A DNA stretch of 18,529 nt from Jimgerdemannia flammicorona. Its lineage: Eukaryota; Mucoromycota; Endogonomycetes; Endogonales; Endogonaceae. The stretch lies in assembly GCA_003990745.1 (NCBI GenBank), contig RBNI01002431.1, positions 1 to 18,529 of the forward strand. Direction: 5' to 3'. The notes below the pieces were generated by a model. That model was not told where the DNA came from. It did not search any database and saw only the letters and a program-made list of their open reading frames with translations. Below are positions 9,457-18,529 of the stretch, in pieces (the first letter of the stretch is position 1; each line of letters begins with the position of its first letter). The position numbers and the translations under genes were made by a program.

Positions 9457-10120
9457 TTATATAAAGCTCAATGCCAAGCTATGAGCCACATTGCTATAGT
9501 GCCGCCAACCTCGGTGAAGAGAGAACACAAATACAGTGTCCATGAAATGAAGTACGGTGGCCATCCCAGGTTTGTTCATAAGCAACACACCCATTCGCTC
9601 GACGGTTGGCGGGAACACACGCTCCAATAATACTGCTTGTCTGTTTTTCTCATACTCAATAGTGTCTGAAATTGATCGCCTAGATGCAGATCTGGCGTTG
9701 GGATCGTCTGGTGGGATGATGGGGACGGGAAGTTTTGGTGGTTGAGGCACCTTCGGTTTGTGCACGCGTGCGAACATGCATTGATGGACCAGATACCCAT
9801 TGTTACCCCATGCGTATTCCCAGGGAATGACGTCGAGGTCGTGGTCACCGTTGAGCTCGAGAAGGACCCTACTCTTTGGGTGAGGTGGTAACATATCCTG
9901 CAGCAGCCGCCTGGCGGGACTGGACTCATGTTGCGAAATGAGGGCCCAGAACAAATCTTTGCCGTATTTTCTGAGATCCGCTGACTTGGGCTTTACAGTG
10001 AAGTCATTGACGGCGATGGATAGCCTTTTTTTGGATATCTTGAAGGTTGAAGGAATGACTGTCAACAGGCTCTGCCTGGACATGGTCTTGGACAGAAACT
10101 GTTACATGGATTCTGATTTC
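9457..10120 (-). pseudogene. CHAT-domain (caspase-like) protein, truncated and frameshifted
   Basis: CHAT domains are caspase/separase-fold cysteine proteases, often effectors of death or defence proteins; they use a His in a HG motif and a downstream Cys. The minus strand gives a typical N-terminal half. LRKYGKDLFWALI is followed by VLLELNGDHDLDVIPWEYAW (the PWE signature), then FARVH, a Pro-rich linker, and LLMNKPGMATVLHFM. The His-Gly position follows directly, but the frame reads DTV. One inserted base would place Gly-His there, so a one-base loss falls exactly at the catalytic-His strand. Upstream, IHVTVSVQDHVQAEP lies in another frame and joins across a run of seven T (10,026–10,032, plus strand), a second one-base shift. 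No catalytic Cys block is intact downstream. The ATG at 10083 is therefore unlikely to be a true start. A sequencing or assembly slip in the homopolymer could explain the upstream shift only. Confidence 0.7.
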
Positions 10121-10180
10121 TTTGGGATTGATACTCTTGGTATCCTTTAATATATATATTTGCATCTTACAAGTTTGTAC

Positions 10181-10247
10181 TGGTGTTCTGGTCAGTTTTT
10201 TTTTTTTTTTTTTTTTTTTTTGTAGTTCTGGTGTTCTGATCAGTTTT
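10181..10247. repeat. T26 tract inside a short direct duplication
   Basis: A 19-bp sequence, TGGTGTTCTGGTCAGTTTT, at 10181–10199 recurs with one change at 10229–10247. Between them is an uninterrupted run of 26 T (10196–10221). The arrangement resembles slippage, or a target-site duplication around a poly(A) tail in minus-strand orientation, but almost no insert body is present. Confidence 0.7.
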
Positions 10248-10541
10248 GACATATCACAAAATTCTAAATCCCCATCTTACTACTCTGAACCCCACCCTCC
10301 TGTCCCTTCATGAATAATAAATTAGATGAATATATATTTGTATATTGGGCATATGCATGCATGAGGAAAGTTGTATCTCAAATGCATTACATCAGTCAGT
10401 TTGAAGAACCAGGCTCAAAGAAATTAGATGAGCTTACCTCACAGTTATAGGGCCTACATGGAGCATAGTCATTGGGACCTGAATTATATTAATGCAGTTT
10501 GTCTGTGGTGAGTCCTGCATGGATAGAAAAGGAGAGAGAGC

Positions 10542-10800
10542 CTGACCACAGTCTTCAAATCCTATACTACTCTCAATCATGAGACTCAGTATTAGAGTGC
10601 ACATTCTATCTAGGTCTTTGTAGTTATAGGATTGTATTATGGAGGTAAGTGAGCTGACCATGGTCTTCAAATCCTGCACTATCACAGTCACAGGACTCAG
10701 ATTATCATAATTATAGGATTTTGCATTATGGGTGTACCAAACTATAGTATTGGAAACCTCACTGTCTTACAATCTTGAAACTTAGTATAAAAGCAGATCC
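10542..10800 (+). repeat. Imperfect tandem repeat, period about 100–112 bp, three copies
   Basis: CTGACCACAGTCTTCAAATC at 10542 recurs as CTGACCATGGTCTTCAAATC at 10654, and more weakly near 10754 (CCTCACTGTCTTACAATCTT). Each copy is followed by a GGACTCAGTAT-like and then an ATTATAGGATT-like segment. The copies differ mostly by transitions, as expected in this mutated block. Confidence 0.6.
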
Positions 10801-11320
10801 TATATAAGTAATTATAGTAAAAGTTTCTATATAGATGGCTGATGTGATAGCAGTAATTTATATGATCACATAGTATATCTTGTCATATTATGAGAGGTCA
10901 GTATCATTAACAAGAAGAGGATATAAGAGATAGACATTCAAATATGTAGTTAATAGATATCACTATATCATTACTCAAGAATTTTAATCTCATAGTCTGA
11001 AAATCTAACCTCAGTAGCATCAGAAGTAGCTCTAATATAAAAGCTATATCTGGTAAAGGTAGATGTTTGAAGCCTGATAGCTATAAAAAGAGATCATAGG
11101 TCTAAAAGAAACTATGCTCAAGAGAGTAGAGTATAAGATAAGAGAGACAAAAAAAGAGAAAAAGAGAGCTTAGAGAAGGAGGATAGTATATGAGATACTA
11201 TAGTAATATAAAGAGTAGTTTCTTTGTAAAAAGGGTCTATTTTAGAGGAAGGAATGACTAATATAATATAGATAGAATTATATACTAAAGATATAAACTA
11301 TATTAGTACTCCTAAATAAA

Positions 11321-11740
11321 TCAAATCAATTTGAATTAAATCAAATTGAAATTATTTAAATTAAATTAAATTTGAGATTTTTGAATTTGAATCAAATTGA
11401 ATTTAAATTGAATTAAGGTCTAATTAATTTGAAATATTTATTCCAAATTAAAAATATAATAACTCAATAAAAATATGTCCAAATTTAATATTCTTTATTA
11501 TATATACTAAATTCTCTATTATAAGATATAATGAATAAGTAAAAATTTATTATATTTAAATATATTTTGATAAAGCTTTGAATTTTGAAAAATTAGATTC
11601 AAATTAAACTTTAAATTAAATTAGACCATAATTAATTTGAATTGAATTGAATTGAGCCTCAATTCAAATTGAATCAAATCAAATTAACTCTTAATTTAAT
11701 TAGAATATTTTGAATTAAAATGAATTAGAGACAAATTTGA
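11321..11740. repeat. AT low-complexity stretch built from TCAAATTGAATT-like units
   Basis: Dense repetition of AATTGAATT, AAATCAAATTG and AATTTGAATT words occurs on both strands. An inverted pair, AATTAAGGTCTAATTAATTTG (about 11,410) and AAATTAGACCATAATTAATT (about 11,617), gives partial two-fold symmetry. No coding potential was seen. Confidence 0.6.
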
Positions 11741-11939
11741 GAGAGTTTGATATTAGACTCAAATATCATTAGTCTCTATATGAATTTACCAGAATGAAGA
11801 AATTCATAATATATAAATATAATGATTACTGCAAAATTGAGATGGTTTTTAGTAGCAATATCCAAGAGGAAAAAAATTTATAATAATATAGAGATAGAGA
11901 TAGAGAGGTATAATTATAGAGTTGATCCTCTAATCTAAT

Positions 11940-13420
11940 ATTTGATATTCTGAAGAACTTACAGAAGCTAAAGCAAGTCTTCTAAAGGGTCAGGAAGGCT
12001 GGCATTGATATAAAGCAAGTAAATAGTAGATGGATATAATTTAATAGTAGCTAGGTATAGATATTATAGAGTCAAAGTATATACTTACTGATTGAGATAT
12101 TATTTAGAAGCTGGTAGAATAGAACTATCTCAGTTATAGAGATTGTTAATAGTATAGAATTTATGAAAGTTACATTAGTCAGTCAAATATAATTAATATA
12201 TAAAGTCTATTAGACTAAACTATAGAAAGAATGTGGTAAGGAGCAGAAGACTATAGAGATAGAAAGAGAGCCTAACATTATTGAAGTCTGATCAGTATAA
12301 AAGATGAGAGAGTAAAACTATATATAAGAGATCAAGATGAGATAATATATTAATAATAGTATTGAAATAAGAGAGAATAAATGATATCTATATTTAGAAT
12401 AAGTATAAAACCTCTAGAAAGAAAAGATGGTAAAGGAGTTTAAGGAGGTTCAGATTATAAAGATATTAGAGTTGATGCAGAACATTATAGTCTAATTATC
12501 AATATAGATATTAATATAACAGAACTATCAACAGAGATTCCAAATAGCCATAGTAATGATAATAGTATATAATTATTTAAATTAGATATCTTTGAGAAGA
12601 AAATTTATAAACTATTAGATAGAGAACTATACTCTATTGAAAAATATTACAAAGTTATAGATATTACTAGTATTAGTCTAAAACTGAATATTGATAACCT
12701 CTTCCTATAGAGCAATATTTATAACTCTATTCCATAATATGACAAATTATAACTGCTAATATAAGTTAGTAATAAAATTAGTAATCAAGTTAATATAGTG
12801 ATCAGAATAAGATTCAGAGGATGAAATATTGACAAAATAATAAAGAAAAGATTAGTCTTATAGAATAACTTACAAGCAAAGAGAAGAAATCTAATAAGAG
12901 AAAATATTTCTTATTTGGTAGTAGTTATCTAAATTAAGATTAACTGAGAGATAAGGCAAGTAATTATTATAAGAATAGATTAGATCTTACTCTTAGAAAA
13001 ATATGTCTCTATGATTGATATATTGATCTCAATATCTAAAAACAAAAGATAGATAGAGAGATTGTTAACTTTTTATCTTATACTAAAAATCTAATAATAT
13101 AGTAGAAAGAAGAAGATAGAGTAGTATTATAGCTTGATATAAATAATAGATCTTAAAGATATCATCAATATATATACTAAATAATATTATTTAGACTATG
13201 ATATTTAAAAAGCTATTTATTATTAAAGATATTAAAGAAAAATAGAGATAAAAATAGTTTAAAGAAAAGAAATTATAAAATAGAAAAGACTATACTAGTA
13301 GAAGCTTAGTAGTTTCTAATTCTCTAATATATTAGAATATAGTAGAAGATATTACTAAGTCAACTTTGAATATTAAGATATCTCTGCTAAGATATTATAT
13401 AATATTTAGTATTTGATCAA
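11940..13420 (+). pseudogene. Possible decayed plus-strand reading frame (transposon-derived?)
   Basis: In one plus-strand frame from about 11,940 to 13,420 most stops are TAA/TAG, as expected if they were CAA/CAG Gln codons, with a handful of TGA. Reading through them gives a charged, Gln/Lys/Arg-rich sequence (examples: QVFQRVRKAGIDI, IKEKQRQKQFKEKKLQ, SLVVSN) without a named domain. It opposes the Ty3 element, whose integrase fades at about 13.4 kb. It could be gag or ORF1 of another element, or an artefact of purine-rich composition. Confidence 0.25.
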
Positions 13421-15800
13421 TAGAAATATAGACTTGAAGCAGATTCTTGCAATCTCTGATGCAATAGTATTGGTAGTAGTGGTTTAGTAATCATTATTTT
13501 GATCAGATAATTAAAACAAATATAATAATAGTATTAGCACTATATTGAGTTTATAGTAGCTGAGTTACAAAGTTTATTATAACCTTACTCAAATTTCTTA
13601 ATCAGAATTGATAGTAGTTATAGCAAACCTACTAGTGCTTAGTTAGTAGACTTATTATACTAATAGAGGTTATAGTTAGTAATATAGTTCTTAATTTCTT
13701 TGATCATACTTGGTCAATAGTAGTGATGCTAGATATTTTTAACTGTTTTCTCAATTTCAGATAACTAGTAAGTAGAGAGTCATAGTGTTCTTATATATCT
13801 TATAGCAGAGGTTCATATTATCAGATAGATAGACTTTGTCTTAATGGTAGATCAGGTTGTCCTCAATAGTATATATATATATCTTTGAGCTCATTTGAGA
13901 AAACTCTAGTGATAATAGTGCCTTCTTGATAGACTTATCTGATTTGATCTAGAAATTCAGATATTAAGATAACCTATATATATAATTGTAATGAGGTCTA
14001 GATATCTAAATAAGATATCTTATACTATAAGTATTTTATCAGACTTATAGATGATCATTAGATTGAAGGTTTGAAGCTTGAGACTCTACTTGACTTATAA
14101 ATATAATAGAGTAGATTGGATATTGATATACTTAAGTACTTGATGGTCAGTAATAATATCAAACTCAATATCTTTTAGATAGTATTGTCAGTGGTCTAGT
14201 GTATATATTATTGTCAGTAGCTCTTTCTTATAAGTAGATAGCTTTTATTCAACTAAAACCAACTTATAGAACTTGAAGGCAATAGGATAATATTCTTTGC
14301 CATCATCTTATAACAGAAATACTCTAATGGTAAAATTTAATATATCAGTAGTGATAGTGAATTTTAGACTTATATCTATTATGCAGAACTGGAGTATAGG
14401 TCAAGCAGTTTTTGAGTTCTTAGAAGACTTATTGATAGAAGAGGTCCTAGATATAGAATATATAATGATCAGAGTGAGGTGTCTTTCTCATGAGATTAGT
14501 CATTAGCTCAGCAATGCCAGAGAAGTTTCTGATAAAGTAATAGTAATAGTTAGCTAGACCAAGAAAAGACTAGAGTTCTATAAGGTTCAATAGTATAGAC
14601 TATTCTTGAATTACCTCTATCTTGTATAGATATACCTAGATTCCTTATGCAGAGATAATGTGGCCAAGATATTTGACTTATTCTTTAAAGAATTCACACT
14701 TCTTGAGCTTTGTATAAAGCTTGTATTTTTATAATATCTCTAGAACTATTTAGATATACTTGAGGTACTCTTCTTTAGTTGTATTAAAGATCAGAAAATC
14801 ATCAAGATATACCAATAAGAAGATGAATAATTAGTTCTTGAATATCTTGTTTATAAGGGTCTAAAATATAGTAGGTATATTAATAAGACCAAATTAAAGA
14901 GAGTCATAAATATAATCTTGGAAATATCTTCTGACTTATTTCAGATTTAGTAGTAATCTGAAATAAGGTCTAACTTAGTGAAGTACTTAGCATTCTTGAG
15001 AGCATTAATCATTTAATTAATTAAGGATAACAGATATTAGTTCTTAAATATAAGCTTATTGAGTATATAGTAGTTTATATATATTTATATGGTACTATAC
15101 TTCTTCTTGACAAATAGAACTAGTGAGTCATAGGGGGACTTATTTGGTTAAATAGCTCCTTGTATAAATAGTTTTTCTAGTTCTTTTTTAACTAATTCAA
15201 TTTTGAGAGATAATATATAGTATATATATTTCATAGATTGTATAGCTCTTAGAGTTAGTTTGATTGTATGATCAACTTCTTATATAGATAATAGACCAGA
15301 TAGCTTGTCTGAGAAGACATTCTTAAATTCTTCAAGCAATAACTTAATGCTTTTATTGATTGATAACTTCTTGTCTTATTTCTTATATTGGACTATTATA
15401 ACAAAGATATATACTATCTTCTTGAGTGGTTTCTTATACTATATTACTGACAATATTGCAACTAGGGTCTTATTCACAAACTTGTCTGTCTTGATAGTGA
15501 TATTGACTTCTTAAAGTAGAGTAACTTCATTTTTATACTAATTAATATTCAGATTGTGTTTCATGGTCAGAGTTTTTCTAAGAATAAATTATGATCTCTT
15601 AGTGATATAATCTTAAAGTCTACTTATTTCCAATATTTCTGAATCTTGATTGGTAGTTTGGTAGCAATTGACTCAATAAGATATAGTATACCATCTATAG
15701 TAACTATACTATCATTCTTGAGTATAGGCTTGATAAGAATCTTGAGATTATTGATGAGATTCTGGTTAATGATGTTTTCTATAGCTCTAATATCTATAAG
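13400..15800 (-). pseudogene. Ty3/gypsy pol remnant: protease, RT, RNase H, integrase
   Basis: Protease: DIRAIENIINQNLINN at about 15,750–15,794, where the usual D-T/S-G-A is now D-I-R-A. RT: SPYDSLVLFVKKK (about 15,099–15,139), NAKYFTKLDL, FGLINIPTIF and YLDD (14,798–14,809), the metal-binding YxDD box, which survives. RNase H: a DILNFTI relic, KELLTIIYTLDH, FDIITDHQVLKYI (about 14,000–14,355). Integrase: zinc-binding Cys pair reads YNLYQ instead of CxxC, then KVIINFVTQLL and NTIIIFV. About ten residues appear deleted in RT between FMTL and FGL (about 14,890–14,905), and the integrase frame shifts near 13,575. Stops are frequent at Gln positions. The protein is not functional. Confidence 0.85.
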
Positions 15801-16369
15801 TACCTAAACTTCTTTTTCTTTGACTAGATCTTTGAAAATGAATATTTCTTGAGCTTGATTTTTAGTGAGATTTACTGCTTGATCAGTACTATTAAAATCT
15901 TTTTCATCTTGCTTAGTTTCAGATAGTTCTTGAACTTCTATAATCTTGAGTTAACTGGTTTTTTTTATAATCATTTATATGACTTGGTCTTCTTCCTTAA
16001 CTATATAGTCTTGATCCTTCTAGTTGATAAGTAAGACTTGAATTTATCCTTAATAGTCTGGATCAATGATATCAGCACTAACATCTAAGTGATATTTGAT
16101 ACTGAGTTCTGATCACAGTATAATTCTGGCATAATATTCTTCAGAAAATTGGACTGTAATTCCAGTAGATACTAGAATTTGACCTTTGACTGAAAAAGTA
16201 ACTTGTTTGACAGAGTGTAGGTCAAGACCAATAGCTTTTTCAAATTGATATTGAGGAATCTGGACCTTCAGATAAAGCTTCTTGGTCTTGAGTTCAGATT
16301 GACAGATGGTGAAATTGACAGGTATATCTTTAGACAATATGGTGACTAGTTTTGAAAGTTCACTGGTCT

Positions 16370-17264
16370 TCTTAGGACATTTGGTTGTAATGTATTCTAT
16401 TTGATAGCAGAATTAATAAGCTTTAGATTTCTTTTGATAGTCTTTTTCTTCTGGGGTAAGTTTTTATTTTTCTTGTTTATAGTATCTAGATCTATTGATG
16501 CTAGGCTAACTACTTTGAGTTTGTTCTTATGATAGTTCTTAAAGTAGTTCTTTTTATAGTATTCTAGTTTGAAGTAGTTGTTAAAGGTGATAACATAAAA
16601 CCTATTGGTAATTCTCATAGTTTTATTTAGAGTTTATAGCTCTTCTAGCTCAATCTTAACTTATATATTTTCTTTTAGACCTCAGATATAGTGGTCTATC
16701 TTTTTATCTTCAGATATCACTGATAGTTCAAGTAGAATTAACAGAAATTATGCATTGTAACTTGAGTTTCTTGATATTTGCTAGCTTATCTCAGACTAGC
16801 TTAGTAGTATTAACAGACTTGAACTACTAGTAGAGGGCCTCTTTGAAAGATTTCCAGTCTTGAATTCTTATATTTGAGTATATAGAAGTAGTCATAATAT
16901 AATTATGCCACCAGATAACTATATTTCCTCAGAAGAGTATGGTGGCAAATTGAACTTATATATCTTCTTTCATTCTTATGAGTTCAAAGTATTAGTCCAA
17001 TTGAAAGGTCTATATATCTATAGTTAGAACTCCTCAGTGACCATTAAAGGTATCTGGCTTAAGTGACTTAAAACTAACTAGTACAGCAGAAAGATGTGAT
17101 GTAGCTATATTTCTGGTCTTCTGATATTCTAGTTGTACTTAAAGTTGTCAGATCTGATAAGTTATAGTGGTAATTATATTCTCTAGATTGACTTGTGGTT
17201 CAGCACTATCTACTTCTTCTATAGCAGAGAGGTCTGAGTAGTAGACTGATTCTTTATAGCTCAT
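16370..17264 (-). pseudogene. Ty3/gypsy gag remnant with broken zinc knuckle
   Basis: The likely start is the ATG at 17,264 (MSYKESVYYSDLSAIEEV). The capsid region is clear: KPDTFNGH…, TFQLDQYFELIRMKEDI, FATILF, WWHNYI, DWKSFKEALYQQF, and KLV*DKLANIKKL. These match the retrotransposon gag family (RDKLA…L signature), which packages element RNA in virus-like particles. Several Arg/Trp codons are now TGA and Gln codons TAA/TAG. Near 16,376–16,424 the CCHC knuckle keeps two Cys, while the first Cys and the His read Tyr (TGT to TAT and CAC to TAC type changes). Confidence 0.8.
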
Positions 17265-17328
17265 TTTGGACTTATATAACTAGTTGTGTCTAGTTTCCAA
17301 ATTTGTGTAAGATTTCTTAATAAGGTAA

Positions 17329-17343
17329 GATATAATGATACCA
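17329..17343 (-). other. Putative primer-binding site of the Ty3/gypsy element
   Basis: The minus strand reads TGGTATCATTATATC just inside the LTR. TGGTATCA is the usual start of a primer-binding site complementary to the 3' end of a tRNA (often initiator Met). The following GAGC expected in intact sites is mutated. Its position, about 65 nt before the gag ATG, fits. Confidence 0.5.
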
Positions 17344-17344
17344 C

Positions 17345-17828
17345 TGCTATTAAGTATAATTATTCTAGTTTCTTTAAGAGAAAGTAGCTAAAACTAGTAA
17401 TTCTGGTGGGCCTAAAGTAGATCAAAGAGATACTTGTAGATTCAAGTATTCTCAAAGAAATTCGGGAAGAAAATATTCTACACTTTATTCAAGTAGGGAA
17501 TTAGGATATTTATATAGAATCTGAAAGAAGATCCAGAAAAACCTTAAAAAAGAAGAGAAAAGCCAAGAAATAGGTTCTTAGCAAAGATGACTAATAGAAT
17601 TCTACAATGTTCCAAAAGGTTCTATGACTAGCTAAGATAAGATACTTAGTATTGAGAAAAGATAAGAAAGTTTTAGCAATGTCTTAGTATTAAGCGAAGA
17701 TTTCTAAACATTTAGAGAGTACTAGAACATATTAGAATATATAAGAAAAGATAAGAAAATACTAACAAAAAGATGTAAAAAAGTACTAAAACTAAAATAT
17801 AACTATAAAATTATTATATTAGGATACA
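17345..17828 (-). repeat. Putative 5' LTR of the Ty3/gypsy element
   Basis: On the minus strand the segment begins TGTATCCTAATATAAT at 17,828 and ends …AATAGCA at 17,345, next to the primer-binding site. This gives TG…CA ends and about 484 bp. It carries only two CpG that I could see (about 17,462 and 17,695). No second copy was found in the window, so the outer end is inferred. Confidence 0.45.
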
Positions 17829-18529
17829 GATTAATAAATCTGATTTGATATCTCGCTAATTATAAGTAGTGATATATTGTGGCGTTCGATTTGTATAACT
17901 AAAGGTTCAAACACTGCTCAATGGTGCCACTTGTGTGAAGCGTGCGATGTATAACTGAAGGCGTTGGTGACGTTTGCGGGTCGATGGTCACGTGACAGGT
18001 CGTTCGATTCGTGCGGTAATATCGAGAGATCGTTCGACGTTGGCTCAGGACGTTAATGAGGGCGGCGATTATGCTGGCTAAGTTTCCTGGCGGCGATTAA
18101 CTTGGCGGCAAACTCGGCGACGGTCTTGACTTTAAACGGTCAATTAAAGCGGTACGTGGCGCAGTAGGACGGGAAAACGGAAGACGGCGGTCGTACGTTC
18201 GGTTACTTGTTTAACTTGGGGACGTGTGGAATGGCGACGGAATGGCGGTCGTTCTGGGTGTCGGTCTTGTATCCTGGTCTTGTTTCTTGGGTTCCTTGGC
18301 TGGGTTTTTTGGGTCTTGAATCTTGAATGGCGGTCGAATGCGCGGCGGTCGTGGTCTTGAATGGCGGTCGAATGGCGGCGGTCGGCGGTCGGGTAACGTT
18401 TCCTTTCTTTCCGTGGCAAGAGAAATTCTTTAACTCAAACCTCGAGCGATCCGTTGCTCTAGTTATTTTGTTCTCGGAATTCCGTTCTCTTGGAGGCAGT
18501 GTGTTTTCTCTGTAAAACTGTCTGACTGA
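17829..18529. other. CpG-rich flank with GGCGGTCG repeats, no gene recognised
   Basis: Composition changes sharply from CpG-free to CpG-rich after about 17,850. GGCGGTCG occurs about seven times between 18,186 and 18,391, and a perfect 20-bp direct repeat (TCTTGAATGGCGGTCGAATG) lies at 18,321–18,340 and 18,355–18,374. A looser pair, TGTATAACTAAAGG and TGTATAACTGAAGG, lies near 17,895 and 17,949. A TCACGTGA palindrome is at 17,988–17,995. The Arg-rich minus-strand frame at 18,144–18,419 is a by-product of these repeats. This could be a CpG island/promoter or an unmutated repeat end. Confidence 0.5.

Larger units (their letters stand above)
10254..11930. other. Non-coding CpG-free AT-rich block
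   Basis: No CpG was seen and no protein family can be read in any frame. It contains the 112-bp imperfect repeats and the AAATTGAATT-type low-complexity stretch listed separately. Between them, 10.8–11.3 kb is rich in AGAGA/TATAG purine runs on the plus strand. It is probably mutated transposon or spacer DNA. I looked for a partner of the LTR at 17.35–17.83 kb here and did not find one. Confidence 0.5.
13400..17828 (-). mobile_element. Ty3/gypsy LTR retrotransposon, heavily mutated and truncated at its 3' end
   Basis: The order on the minus strand is LTR, primer-binding site, gag, protease, reverse transcriptase, RNase H, integrase. This RT–RH–IN order defines Ty3/gypsy (Metaviridae-type). 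Gln codons are mostly TAA/TAG, and catalytic residues are changed by transitions. Integrase is readable only into the start of its catalytic core near 13.4–13.6 kb, and neither a chromodomain nor a 3' LTR was found. It is therefore a dead, 3'-truncated copy, or a copy cut by another insertion at about 13.4 kb. Confidence 0.85.

Noticed and set aside
10434..10691. Minus-strand 85-codon frame
   Set aside because: It lies inside the imperfect tandem repeat and reads different peptides from each copy.
14297..15514. Plus-strand frames at 14,297–14,506 and 15,305–15,514
   Set aside because: Antisense to the RT/RNase H region of the Ty3 element.
17880..17935. GGTTCAAAC-like box suggesting a tRNA gene
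   Set aside because: No matching A box, acceptor stem or anticodon arm can be folded around it.
18144..18419. Arg-rich minus-strand frame of 91 codons
   Set aside because: Composition follows the GGCGGTCG repeats; no domain and no sign of a real start.

Overview
The window is eukaryotic and almost certainly fungal. Genes are split by short GT–AG introns (about 72–240 nt), the repeats include a decayed Ty3/gypsy retrotransposon, and the protein families seen (SAM-like plus leucine-rich repeat, CHAT, eukaryotic cytosolic-type lysyl-tRNA synthetase) fit a fungus. The motif series of the first gene recalls a large receptor-like family I remember from Mucoromycota (Mortierella, Endogonales/Jimgerdemannia type). 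That placement is an inference from memory, not a search result.

Layout. 1–4893 (minus strand) is one multi-exon gene, and the only one here that looks intact. It encodes an N-terminal SAM-like domain, a coiled coil, a region with an FRLYFLCEH signature, a GNLQR…WVC…H module, and then at least 12 leucine-rich repeats. Each repeat sits on its own 84-nt exon, and all these exons have phase-1 introns on both sides. The gene runs off the left edge. 4894–6341 shows no gene. 6342–7414 (minus) is a broken lysyl-tRNA synthetase copy that keeps an intron. 7415–7980 is AT-rich spacer. 7981–9456 is ordinary-composition DNA with only weak coding remnants. 9457–10120 (minus) is the broken front half of a CHAT (caspase-like protease) domain.

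From about 10,015 to 17,461 I found no CpG dinucleotide by eye. TpA is very abundant, and codons are changed by C-to-T and G-to-A transitions. This block contains imperfect tandem repeats (10.5–10.8 kb), AT low-complexity sequence (11.3–11.7 kb), a possible decayed plus-strand reading frame (11.9–13.4 kb), and a minus-strand Ty3/gypsy element: LTR at about 17,828–17,346, primer-binding site, gag, protease, reverse transcriptase, RNase H, and an integrase that fades at about 13.4 kb. After 17,880 composition switches to CpG-rich DNA with GGCGGTCG repeats.

Together, the window looks like a gene-poor accessory region. It holds a probably functional NLR-like repeat receptor with a modular exon array, beside gene fossils (LysRS, CHAT) and a heavily mutated transposon block resembling repeat-induced point mutation or methylation-driven CpG loss.
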